A stretch of DNA of 9,794 nt. Origin: Caldifarciminota bacterium. Lineage in GTDB: Bacteria > Hydrothermota > Hydrothermia > B15-G9 > WFZT01. Both the position numbers and the translations under genes were made by a program. Below are positions 1-4,431 of the stretch, in pieces. Below the pieces are notes generated by a model. It saw only the letters and a program-made list of their open reading frames with translations, ran no database searches and was not told the origin of the DNA. Each line of letters starts with the position of its first letter. The stretch's first letter is position 1. The DNA is taken from NCBI GenBank assembly GCA_026991055.1, contig JALXCE010000368.1, positions 1 through 9,794 of the forward strand. Direction: 5' to 3'.

Positions 1-38
1 AAAGCGCCTTTCTCGCCCTGAAAAGCTACTTTTTTCAT
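1..38 (-). CDS. pheA: Prephenate dehydratase, N-terminal fragment (cut by window edge)
   Basis: Only the first 12 codons are inside the window. They read MKKVAFQGEKGA, which matches the usual beginning of prephenate dehydratase (a short beta strand, then FQG-x-x-GA). The family converts prephenate to phenylpyruvate in phenylalanine synthesis. The ATG lies inside the stop of the upstream aroH gene (ATGA overlap, 35-38). It has a good ribosome binding site, GAGGAG at 48-53, 9 bases upstream and inside the aroH coding region. Sitting directly after a chorismate mutase supports the call, because the two enzymes catalyse consecutive steps. What is seen is short, so identity rests on the N-terminal motif plus context. 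Whether a C-terminal ACT domain follows cannot be known here. Confidence 0.72.
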   Translation of the reverse strand, partial: MKKVAFQGEKGA

Positions 39-391
39 GATAAATCACTCCTCAAGGAGGCCGCGCCCCTCAAATAGACATGCTTAATCTCATCCTGTGA
101 TTTGTCGGTTTCAAAAAGGAGAAGAATACGGATAACCCGTTTCATTGCTCCTTCTACCTCCATCTCCTGGGTGTCGAGCAGTGGAACACGTGTAAGGCCC
201 ATCTCTCTTGCCGCTTCTGCCGGAAATGCCTTGTTCAGATCACTTGTTGCCGAAAAAATGATAGCAGAGATATTTTTTTCAGAAATTTGATTTCGCTCCA
301 GAATCTCTGTTATAAGCTCTTTTGTGCGGGAGAGGATCTCCTCGCGTTCATTTTTATCGCAGGTTATAGCTCCTCTGACTCCTCTTACCAT
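35..391 (-). CDS. aroH: Chorismate mutase, AroH type
   Basis: This 118-aa protein is the monofunctional AroH-type chorismate mutase, which rearranges chorismate to prephenate in the cytoplasm and works as a trimer in known members. Comparison with remembered Bacillus subtilis AroH aligns along the whole length. It has the RG-x-RGA start with Arg6 (equivalent of Arg7), FPAEAAR at 56-62, QEME at 75-78 with Glu76 (equivalent of Glu78), Arg88 (Arg90), Tyr106 in HVYL (Tyr108) and LR-x-DL at 113-117. The active-site cysteine of the Bacillus enzyme is replaced here by Asp73, a position that varies in the family. The start overlaps the end of fba by 7 bases and the stop overlaps pheA, so translation is probably coupled. 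Length is normal apart from a slightly shorter C-terminal tail. Confidence 0.93.
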   Translation of the reverse strand: MVRGVRGAITCDKNEREEILSRTKELITEILERNQISEKNISAIIFSATSDLNKAFPAEAAREMGLTRVPLLDTQEMEVEGAMKRVIRILLLFETDKSQDEIKHVYLRGAASLRSDLS

Positions 392-1311
392 GCCCTGCCG
401 TTTGAACCGAAAAGGCGAATTTTCCTCTTTACCGTTTCTTTCACCATTTCTCTGCCCTCGCCGAGGTATTTCCTCGGGTCGAAGACGTCAGGGTTTTCTG
501 AGAGGAATTTTCGGACACCTGCGAGAAATGATAGCCTCAAATCGGTATCTATGTTAATTTTGCAAATACCTGCCTCAATCGCGGCTTTAATCTGATCATC
601 CGGTACTCCCTTTGCTCCTTTGAGCTCAGCACCATATTTTTCTGCAAGTGCAACAATGTCAGGAAGTACGCCAGACGCGCCGTGTAGTACGAGGGGAATT
701 TTAACAAGTTCACGTATCTTTTTGATCCTTTCAATGTCTAATTTTGGCTCACCTTTGAACTTGTATGCACCATGAGATGTTCCCACTGCCACTGCAAGGG
801 CATCAACCCCTGTGGCGTCTACGAACTCTTTTGCCTCCTCGGGGTCCGTAAGAACTGCTTCTCTTTCACTGACCTTAACGATATCTTCAATCCCTTTAAG
901 TCGCCCAATTTCAGCCTCGACTGTTACCCCTACTGCGTGGGCAAGGTCTACAACTTTGGAAGTGATTCTTACATTCTCCTCGAATGGTTTGTCCGAAGCG
1001 TCAATCATTACAGATGTGAATCCATTTCGAATGGCCGATACAATCACTTCCCAGTGCTTTCCGTGGTCCACGTGGAGTGCAATGGGAACAGACGCCTTTG
1101 ATGCGGCGAGCTTCACCATCTCTGCTAAAAATTCGATACCAGCATATTTCATCGCACCTTCACTAACAGCGATAATAACCGGTGAATTTTCTTCCTCTGC
1201 TGCTTCTACGATAGCCTGCATAAATTCAAGATTGTTGATATTGAAGGCGCCAACACCATACCCCTTTTCGTAGGCGTCAGTGAGAATTTCTTTCATTGTA
1301 ACAAGTGCCAT
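385..1311 (-). CDS. fba: Class II fructose-bisphosphate aldolase
   Basis: This 308-aa metal-dependent aldolase interconverts fructose 1,6-bisphosphate with dihydroxyacetone phosphate and glyceraldehyde 3-phosphate in glycolysis and gluconeogenesis. The TIM-barrel core shows HVDHG at 80-84 (catalytic Asp82, zinc ligand His83), VEAEIG at 131-136, GTSHG at 177-181 (His180), LHGASG at 209-214 (His210) and NIDTDLR at 253-259. The insertion between about 215 and 240 and the NIDTDLR form resemble the longer class IIB enzymes of thermophiles rather than short Bacillus FbaA. A tagatose-bisphosphate aldolase or another sugar-bisphosphate specificity cannot be excluded. The first ATG is chosen because a perfect AAGGAGGT (1316-1323) lies 4 bases upstream; the ATG at codon 6 has no such site. 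It heads an operon with aroH and pheA. Confidence 0.93.
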   Translation of the reverse strand: MALVTMKEILTDAYEKGYGVGAFNINNLEFMQAIVEAAEEENSPVIIAVSEGAMKYAGIEFLAEMVKLAASKASVPIALHVDHGKHWEVIVSAIRNGFTSVMIDASDKPFEENVRITSKVVDLAHAVGVTVEAEIGRLKGIEDIVKVSEREAVLTDPEEAKEFVDATGVDALAVAVGTSHGAYKFKGEPKLDIERIKKIRELVKIPLVLHGASGVLPDIVALAEKYGAELKGAKGVPDDQIKAAIEAGICKINIDTDLRLSFLAGVRKFLSENPDVFDPRKYLGEGREMVKETVKRKIRLFGSNGRAW

Positions 1312-1315
1312 GATT

Positions 1316-1323
1316 ACCTCCTT
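1316..1323 (-). promoter_or_regulatory. Strong ribosome binding site of fba
   Basis: The minus strand reads AAGGAGGT and then AATC before the fba ATG. It is a full match to the 16S anti-Shine-Dalgarno core. This fixes the start codon at 1311 and shows that this genome uses canonical initiation, which contrasts with the plus-strand operon at 4432-8327. Confidence 0.8.
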
Positions 1324-1329
1324 GTAAAT

Positions 1330-1358
1330 AGTTTAATCTTCAAGAGAGGGCGTTGCAA
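1330..1358 (-). promoter_or_regulatory. Candidate sigma-70-type promoter of the fba-aroH-pheA operon
   Basis: On the minus strand, TTGCAA (1353-1358) is followed by exactly 17 bases and then TAAACT (1330-1335). Each box matches the consensus at 4 of 6 positions. The start of transcription would fall near 1323, at the edge of the ribosome binding site, which leaves almost no leader and weakens the call. No better pair was seen upstream before the repeat module begins. Confidence 0.3.
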
Positions 1359-1440
1359 TAGAGGGTGAATTTATGCGGGAAGGAAAATTTTGTAAGCAGG
1401 CATAAGCAATGAGTACTCGAGAGGCTCATCCTGTAGAATA

Positions 1441-1488
1441 AAAAAGAAAATACGCCCCTCTCCCACAAACTTAGTTTGTGGGAGAGGG
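1441..1488 (-). terminator. Rho-independent terminator-like hairpin ending the minus-strand radical SAM operon
   Basis: A perfect inverted repeat spans 1456-1488, with 15-bp arms (CCCTCTCCCACAAAC and its complement) around TTA, or 16-bp arms around the single central base 1472. Read on the minus strand, it is followed after GCGTA by a T-rich run (TTTTCTTTTTT, 1441-1451). This is the right shape and direction to stop transcripts from the operon ending at 1722. No T-run follows on the plus strand. The hairpin is also the first unit of repeat copy A, so the terminator role may be secondary. The gap of about 230 bases from the stop codon at 1722 is long for a terminator. Confidence 0.55.
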
Positions 1489-1535
1489 TATTCCGCTTGA
1501 GAACTTAAAAATCCATGATGTAAACCCTCACCCCA

Positions 1536-1562
1536 TCCCTCTCTCGCGAAGCGAGAGAGGGA
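1536..1562. repeat. Hairpin 2 of repeat copy A
   Basis: A perfect 12-bp inverted repeat has arms TCCCTCTCTCGC and GCGAGAGAGGGA around a GAA loop. The G-rich strand continues as TGGGGTGAGGG (1525-1535), the foot seen next to many REP-like intergenic hairpins. No T-run follows on either strand, so it is not a terminator by itself. Confidence 0.7.
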
Positions 1563-1616
1563 CATTCTCAGATTTTTGATTGAAATTTTGTCAGGATGTG
1601 ACCCCTCCCCTGATTT

Positions 1617-1658
1617 CTCTCCCCGCAGAGAATTTACGCAGGGAGAGGAAGCTTTTTT
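1617..1658 (+). repeat. Hairpin 3 of repeat copy A with trailing T-run
   Basis: Arms CTCTCCCCGC (1617-1626) and GCAGGGAGAG (1638-1647) pair with one C/A mismatch, which is a G-U pair if read on the minus strand. GAAGC and then T6 (1653-1658) follow. On the plus strand this has the shape of a weak intrinsic terminator, but no plus-strand gene ends before it. Copy B keeps the same hairpin plus T-run at its right end, so the arrangement looks like part of the element. Confidence 0.5.
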
Positions 1659-1721
1659 GATCGGATGTCTAAACTTTTCTCTGGAAGATAACCATTAAAT
1701 TAGAGTGGCTTGGGGATTTGT

Positions 1722-2684
1722 TTATTTCACCCCTCTTTTTATCTCGGGCACGAGATAAAAGTTGATGCCTCTGTAATTGATTCGTTTGAGTTCCCCTCTT
1801 TTAACAAGCTGGTCAAGGAAGTTGTCCGGTATGTCCTCGAATCTTTTCTTCAGGGTTTCGATAATCTCATCTTCCCTCATTGGATGCCTACGACATATAG
1901 ATTTTATGGCCTCAACTGGATTTTCAAATCCTTCAAGGTCAAATTCACCCTGCTCCGGGTGTGTAATTGGAACTACATTCCCTAATATTGCATGCGCCTT
2001 TACAATGGCCTCTTCATCAGGTGGAACAGCCCAGGGCTCTGCCGGTGGTCTGATGGGAACATTAATATAAACCCTGTCCGGCATGATCTTTTTAAGGGCT
2101 CGGGCAAGCCCGTCCAACTCCTCTTCACTGTCGTTCAACCCTTTAACGAGCATTATTTCAAGCCATATCTGACCTTTATAGATTTCCCTGAACCTGATTT
2201 GACCATCAATAACTTTATCAATTGTTATACTTTTGTGCGGCCTGTTTAAACGTTTGAAAGTTTCCTCAAAAACGGTGTCAAGTGAGGGAAGTACTACATC
2301 GGCTTTCGAAAGGTCTTCTCTTACTCCCTTGTCATATAAAAGTGCGCCGTTGGTGATAACTGCCACAGGTAAACCTGTTTTTGATTTTGCCATCTCGATA
2401 AGCCAACCCAGGTTAATATTTAAAGTTGGCTCCCCCTCTCCCACAAATGTGATAAAATCTATTTTATCTCTATTGAGTGAAACTGCTTCAATTATTTCAT
2501 CAAGGATGTCTTCTTTTGGGAAAAATTCCTGACGCTCATTGATAAGATGAAGTGTCCTCCCGAGTTGACAGTATACGCATGAGTAATTACAGGTTTTTAA
2601 GGGTATCGGATTAACACCGAGGGAACGACCAAGCCTCCTTGATGGGACTGGGCCATATACATACTTAAATTTTTTCGAGTTCAC
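1722..2684 (-). CDS. Radical SAM protein, COG0731 type
   Basis: This 320-aa enzyme carries the radical SAM cluster motif CNYSCVYC (Cys32, Cys36, Cys39), which binds a 4Fe-4S cluster that cleaves S-adenosylmethionine. The preceding PVPSRRLGRSLGV (13-24) and the GEGEPTL stretch (82-88) are typical of the COG0731-type group related in sequence to wybutosine enzymes; most members have no proven reaction. ITNGALL (110-116) continues the barrel. Residues from about 255 to 315 look like a small helical, winged-helix-like tail. The start is GTG at 2684, inside the end of the upstream NifX-like gene (20-base overlap), with GGAG about 10 bases upstream; no ATG lies near the conserved N terminus. It closes a four-gene operon. 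Substrate unknown; being next to a NifX-like protein hints at metal-cofactor or redox chemistry, which is inference. Confidence 0.85.
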   Translation of the reverse strand: MNSKKFKYVYGPVPSRRLGRSLGVNPIPLKTCNYSCVYCQLGRTLHLINERQEFFPKEDILDEIIEAVSLNRDKIDFITFVGEGEPTLNINLGWLIEMAKSKTGLPVAVITNGALLYDKGVREDLSKADVVLPSLDTVFEETFKRLNRPHKSITIDKVIDGQIRFREIYKGQIWLEIMLVKGLNDSEEELDGLARALKKIMPDRVYINVPIRPPAEPWAVPPDEEAIVKAHAILGNVVPITHPEQGEFDLEGFENPVEAIKSICRRHPMREDEIIETLKKRFEDIPDNFLDQLVKRGELKRINYRGINFYLVPEIKRGVK

Positions 2685-3018
2685 TTTTCACCATCTCCAG
2701 TGCCTTTTCAATGGGTACATTTTTCTTCATTAATGGGAACATTTTTATGCTCTTTTTTTCAAGTAGTTTCCTGTTTTGCATACCCATTGAGTGGCCAATA
2801 AAAACCTGGCAGTCCGAGAGGAGATGTTTTATGAGCTTTGCCTTCTCAGGATTGTTGTGCTCATCGATACCCAATTTTTCATCGGTGTAATCATTTATTC
2901 GCTTTTCAACAAAATGGAACTCGCCGTCTTTGTAATCGTAAATGTAATACATTTCAGCGTCACCAAAATGGCCAAACCTCACAGTCTTACCATCATCTGT
3001 GGCAACTGCTATTCTCAT
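2665..3018 (-). CDS. NifX/NifB C-terminal-like dinitrogenase iron-molybdenum cofactor family protein
   Basis: This 117-aa single-domain protein fits the NifX/NafY/NifB C-terminal fold (Pfam Nitro_FeMo-Co). It has the MRIAVATDDG start, RFGHFGDA (14-21) followed by an aromatic strand, a cysteine at 70, and the GHSMG turn (75-79) before the last helices. Family members bind or carry iron-sulphur/molybdenum clusters in nitrogenase assembly. Many stand-alone copies in anaerobes lie beside radical SAM or ParA/Mrp-type ATPase genes and have no proven role. No nif structural gene is present here, so nitrogen fixation is not implied. It overlaps the methyltransferase stop by 4 bases (ATGA, 3015-3018) and has a strong AAGGAGG about 8-9 bases upstream of its ATG, so it is probably well expressed. 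A coupled function with the radical SAM enzyme is inferred. Confidence 0.85.
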   Translation of the reverse strand: MRIAVATDDGKTVRFGHFGDAEMYYIYDYKDGEFHFVEKRINDYTDEKLGIDEHNNPEKAKLIKHLLSDCQVFIGHSMGMQNRKLLEKKSIKMFPLMKKNVPIEKALEMVKSELEKI

Positions 3019-3524
3019 GTTTCTTTCCTCCTTTTTGCAGCGATGAAAATTTCCATGGAAGTTTCCCGAATTTCCATGATCTCAAAGCCGTACTTTTTAA
3101 GCATGGATTCAAATTCTTCCCGGCTGTAGTATCTTTCGGGGATTCCTGTATTCCCCCCTTTCTTCCAGTCTATGATGATAAAAATTCCGTCTGGCTTTAA
3201 TACGAGTGGTAATTTGCTTAAAAATTTGTCAGGATGTGAGATATGATGGAAAGAATGTATGGTGTACACAAGATCAAACGTGCCTTCAAGTTTATCAACG
3301 TCTTCTGCTTTTAGCGGAACAAGCTCAATGTTTTTGTCTCTATAATGGATGGTATACGGGTCTATCCCAACGCCTCTAACCCCAAATTTTTCTACGAGCT
3401 CGGAAAGGAACCTCCCGCTTCCAGCACCCACGTCAAGAATGATGTGCCCCTTTTCTGGTCGTGCAGTGACTGCCTTTAGTTTCAGGTTTTCTATGTATTT
3501 TGCGATAAAATCAAGGTGCTCCAT
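3015..3524 (-). CDS. Class I SAM-dependent methyltransferase
   Basis: This short 169-aa Rossmann-type methyltransferase has motif I ILDVGAGSGRF (29-39) for S-adenosylmethionine. It also has an acidic residue ending strand 2 (GIDP, Asp55), AEDV at 73-76 and the post-motif FDLVYTIHSFHH (83-94), then LKPDG (109-113) as in the Methyltransf_11/UbiE-like group. It has little beyond the core fold, so it carries no added substrate-recognition domain. The substrate cannot be read from the sequence. The ATG overlaps the upstream stop by one base (TGATG) with GGAG five bases before it, giving tight coupling to the 139-aa protein. It may modify a small metabolite or the product of the neighbouring radical SAM enzyme; both are guesses. 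Confidence 0.85.
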   Translation of the reverse strand: MEHLDFIAKYIENLKLKAVTARPEKGHIILDVGAGSGRFLSELVEKFGVRGVGIDPYTIHYRDKNIELVPLKAEDVDKLEGTFDLVYTIHSFHHISHPDKFLSKLPLVLKPDGIFIIIDWKKGGNTGIPERYYSREEFESMLKKYGFEIMEIRETSMEIFIAAKRRKET

Positions 3525-3943
3525 CAGTCTCCGAATTCTTCGTAAAGTTTCTGATAATCTTCCGTAGCAACCACGTATTGATTCAATTTCTGCTCATCCC
3601 AATCGGAGGTCATTTTAAGGATGTTATCGAGTATCTCTGTCACTTCTTTTGGAAGATCAACCTGTATCTCAGGATTTTTTAGATGGAGATATCCTCTAAC
3701 AGGGATGCCTTTATCGTCTACTTCCCGAATTTTTTCAATCTCTGGGATGCTTTCAATGAAGTTGGTAAAATCCTCGATGTAGAACGTATAAGGCTGGAGG
3801 CGATAAACAAAGTTCGTTGGTTTCTCCCCAAATTTATTTGAGTATTCCATTTCAAACAATAGCAGGATGCGGCTAATCCTGAATGGGTGTATGTCATTCT
3901 GTCTTTTGAGGATATACAGTATCAAAGCCTTTTCTAATTCCAT
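3524..3943 (-). CDS. Uncharacterised 139-aa protein, first gene of the radical SAM operon
   Basis: I do not recognise this protein with confidence. It is a charged, soluble protein without signal peptide or membrane segment. It has an N-terminal helix (LEKALILYILKRQ, 3-15), a second helix around 20-38 (FRISRILLLFEMEY), a Y-x-L-x-P-Y stretch (47-52), a segment rich in proline and charge (67-100) and a helical end rich in Trp, Tyr and acidic residues. The order helix, R/K-I-x-x-ILLLFE, G-x-x-P-x-x-F-x-Y-x-L-x-P-Y faintly recalls Panacea/DUF4065 (SocA-like) proteins, but the match is weak and no toxin partner is next to it. The ATG has AGAGGT about 9 bases upstream. The gene starts the operon and so may be its regulator or a dedicated partner protein. 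Confidence 0.75.
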   Translation of the reverse strand: MELEKALILYILKRQNDIHPFRISRILLLFEMEYSNKFGEKPTNFVYRLQPYTFYIEDFTNFIESIPEIEKIREVDDKGIPVRGYLHLKNPEIQVDLPKEVTEILDNILKMTSDWDEQKLNQYVVATEDYQKLYEEFGD

Positions 3944-3961
3944 GGTTGCTTACCTCTGTTT

Positions 3962-3978
3962 TTGAGATTCATTCTCAA
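3962..3978. promoter_or_regulatory. Inverted repeat at the predicted transcription start, candidate operator
   Basis: The plus strand reads TTGAGA, five bases, TCTCAA: a perfect 6-bp-armed dyad. It lies just downstream of the candidate -10 box of the operon at 3943, where a bound repressor would block transcription. Dyads of this size are typical of helix-turn-helix regulators. A perfect 12-bp palindrome, TTGATTAATCAA, at 3995-4006 covers the -35 box and could be a second site. Confidence 0.4.
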
Positions 3979-4006
3979 TTATCGCCGGATTTTATTGATT
4001 AATCAA
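3978..4006 (-). promoter_or_regulatory. Candidate sigma-70-type promoter of the 139-aa protein/methyltransferase/NifX/radical SAM operon
   Basis: On the minus strand, TTGATT (4001-4006) is separated by 17 bases from GATAAT (3978-3983). The -10 box matches 5 of 6 consensus bases and the -35 box 4 of 6, with the TTGA core intact. The distance to the ATG at 3943 leaves a leader of about 28 bases holding the AGAGGT ribosome binding site, which is a normal layout. Confidence 0.6.
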
Positions 4007-4077
4007 GATTTCGGGAATGTGTGATTGAAAATTTATTCTCTATGTCTACATTTGTGAGCCTAATGGCATCTAAGTTT

Positions 4078-4271
4078 CCCTTCCCCCGCCTACAAAGCAA
4101 GTGGAGATGGGGGCATTACGCTTGAAAATTAAAATTTAAGACGAAAACCCTCATTACTACCTTTTCTCACAAAGGCGAGATGGAATTTTAATAACCAATT
4201 TCTGATGTGGCCCCCCTCCTTTCATCCTTCCCCCGCAAACAAATTTATGCGGGGGGAGGAAAAATTTTTTT
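4078..4271. repeat. Three-hairpin intergenic repeat module, copy B (diverged)
   Basis: This element fills most of the gene-free stretch 3944-4431, between two divergent operons. It keeps the order, spacing and orientation of copy A at 1454-1658. A C-rich start (TTCCCCCG, 4081-4088) pairs loosely with GGGGG (4109-4113); then come GCTTGAAAATT (4120-4130), AAAACCCTC (4144-4152), a decayed middle hairpin (TCTC near 4165 with GAGA near 4177) and GATGTGGCCCCCC (4204-4216). A strong last hairpin (4225-4260) and a T7 run (4265-4271) close it. The first two hairpins have lost most pairing, while the third is better than in copy A. This pattern suggests an old copy in which only the last hairpin is still maintained. 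Confidence 0.6.
4225..4271 (+). terminator. Intrinsic-terminator-shaped hairpin closing repeat copy B
   Basis: Arms TCCTTCCCCCGCA (4225-4237) and TGCGGGGGGAGGA (4248-4260) pair over 13 bp with one T/G mismatch around a 10-base AT-rich loop. AAAA and then T7 (4265-4271) follow. The shape is good, but no plus-strand gene precedes it. It may insulate the downstream promoter at 4293 from antisense reading of the minus operon region, or simply be the conserved end of the repeat. Confidence 0.45.
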
Positions 4272-4292
4272 AGGTGATGCTGTCATCAAGGT

Positions 4293-4320
4293 TTGACACA
4301 GTCATTAACTAATTTAGATT
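4293..4320 (+). promoter_or_regulatory. Candidate sigma-70-type promoter of the flippase operon
   Basis: A perfect -35 hexamer TTGACA (4293-4298) is followed by 16 bases and TAGATT (4315-4320, 4 of 6 consensus). Transcription would begin near 4327. That leaves a leader of about 105 bases before the preferred flippase ATG at 4432, and the leader contains the dyad at 4371-4386. A lone TATAAT at 4416-4421 was also seen but has no matching -35 box. Confidence 0.5.
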
Positions 4321-4370
4321 TTTCAAGCAAACTCTAATCGATGTTTATTCGTGTATAGTGAGTCAGGAAG

Positions 4371-4386
4371 TTTAGATGAGTCTAAA
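4371..4386. promoter_or_regulatory. Short dyad in the flippase leader
   Basis: TTTAGA, four bases (TGAG), TCTAAA form a perfect 6-bp-armed inverted repeat upstream of the flippase start. It could be an operator or a weak RNA hairpin. It is followed by A/G-rich sequence, not a T-run, so it is not a terminator. Confidence 0.3.
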
Positions 4387-4431
4387 AAGGCAGGCAGTGA
4401 GTTAGAAGGGTGCATTATAATTTCGATTCTT

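Larger units (their letters stand above)
1454..1658. repeat. Three-hairpin intergenic repeat module, copy A
   Basis: This is the main content of the gene-free stretch 1312-1721. Three C/T-rich-armed hairpins lie in a row on the plus strand: 1456-1488 (15-16 bp, perfect), 1536-1562 (12 bp, loop GAA) and 1617-1647 (10 bp, one mismatch). AT-rich spacers of roughly 50 bases separate them, and CCCTCACCCC (1525-1534) and ACCCCTCCCC (1601-1610) sit 1 and 6 bases before the second and third hairpins. A T6 run (1653-1658) closes the module. A diverged copy with the same order and orientation lies at 4078-4271. Shared landmarks include GCTTGA, then AAACCCTC or AAAACCCTC, then GATGTG before the C-run. 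A hairpin flanked by GGGGTGAGGG on the G-rich strand recalls REP-like elements mobilised by RAYT transposases. No transposase is in the window, so that link is inference. Confidence 0.7.

Noticed and set aside
1371..1565. 64-codon minus-strand open frame across repeat copy A
   Set aside because: It is translated from the hairpin repeats themselves, has no ribosome binding site and resembles no family; it is better explained by the repeat module.
1441..1660. CRISPR array from the repeated hairpins
   Set aside because: The units are not identical, are few, and the spacers are AT-rich and similar between copies, unlike CRISPR direct repeats with unique spacers.
2665..3018. NifX-like protein as evidence of nitrogen fixation
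   Set aside because: No nifH, nifD, nifK or nifB-type gene is present, and stand-alone members are common in non-fixing anaerobes.
1588..3239. Shared 14-base string TTGTCAGGATGTGA in repeat copy A and in the methyltransferase gene
   Set aside because: One match of this length in about 10 kb is compatible with chance, and the flanks do not extend the similarity.
1684..4320. Possible extension of the repeat similarity past the T-run (CATTAA then TTAGA in both copies)
   Set aside because: The match is short, AT-rich and needs a gap, so it does not support a longer repeat.
4341..4358. Five-codon ATG leader peptide upstream of the flippase
   Set aside because: Too short, no ribosome binding site, and no attenuator-like codon run or hairpin-T-run after it.
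4416..4421. Perfect TATAAT ten bases before the flippase ATG
   Set aside because: No -35-like hexamer lies 15-19 bases upstream and there is no extended -10; TTGACA-N16-TAGATT at 4293-4320 is the better promoter. Kept only as a possible leaderless start in the findings.
4351..4431. GTG start giving the flippase 27 extra N-terminal residues
   Set aside because: The added residues are polar, precede the normal family start and have no Shine-Dalgarno sequence; the ATG at 4432 fits flippase N termini better.
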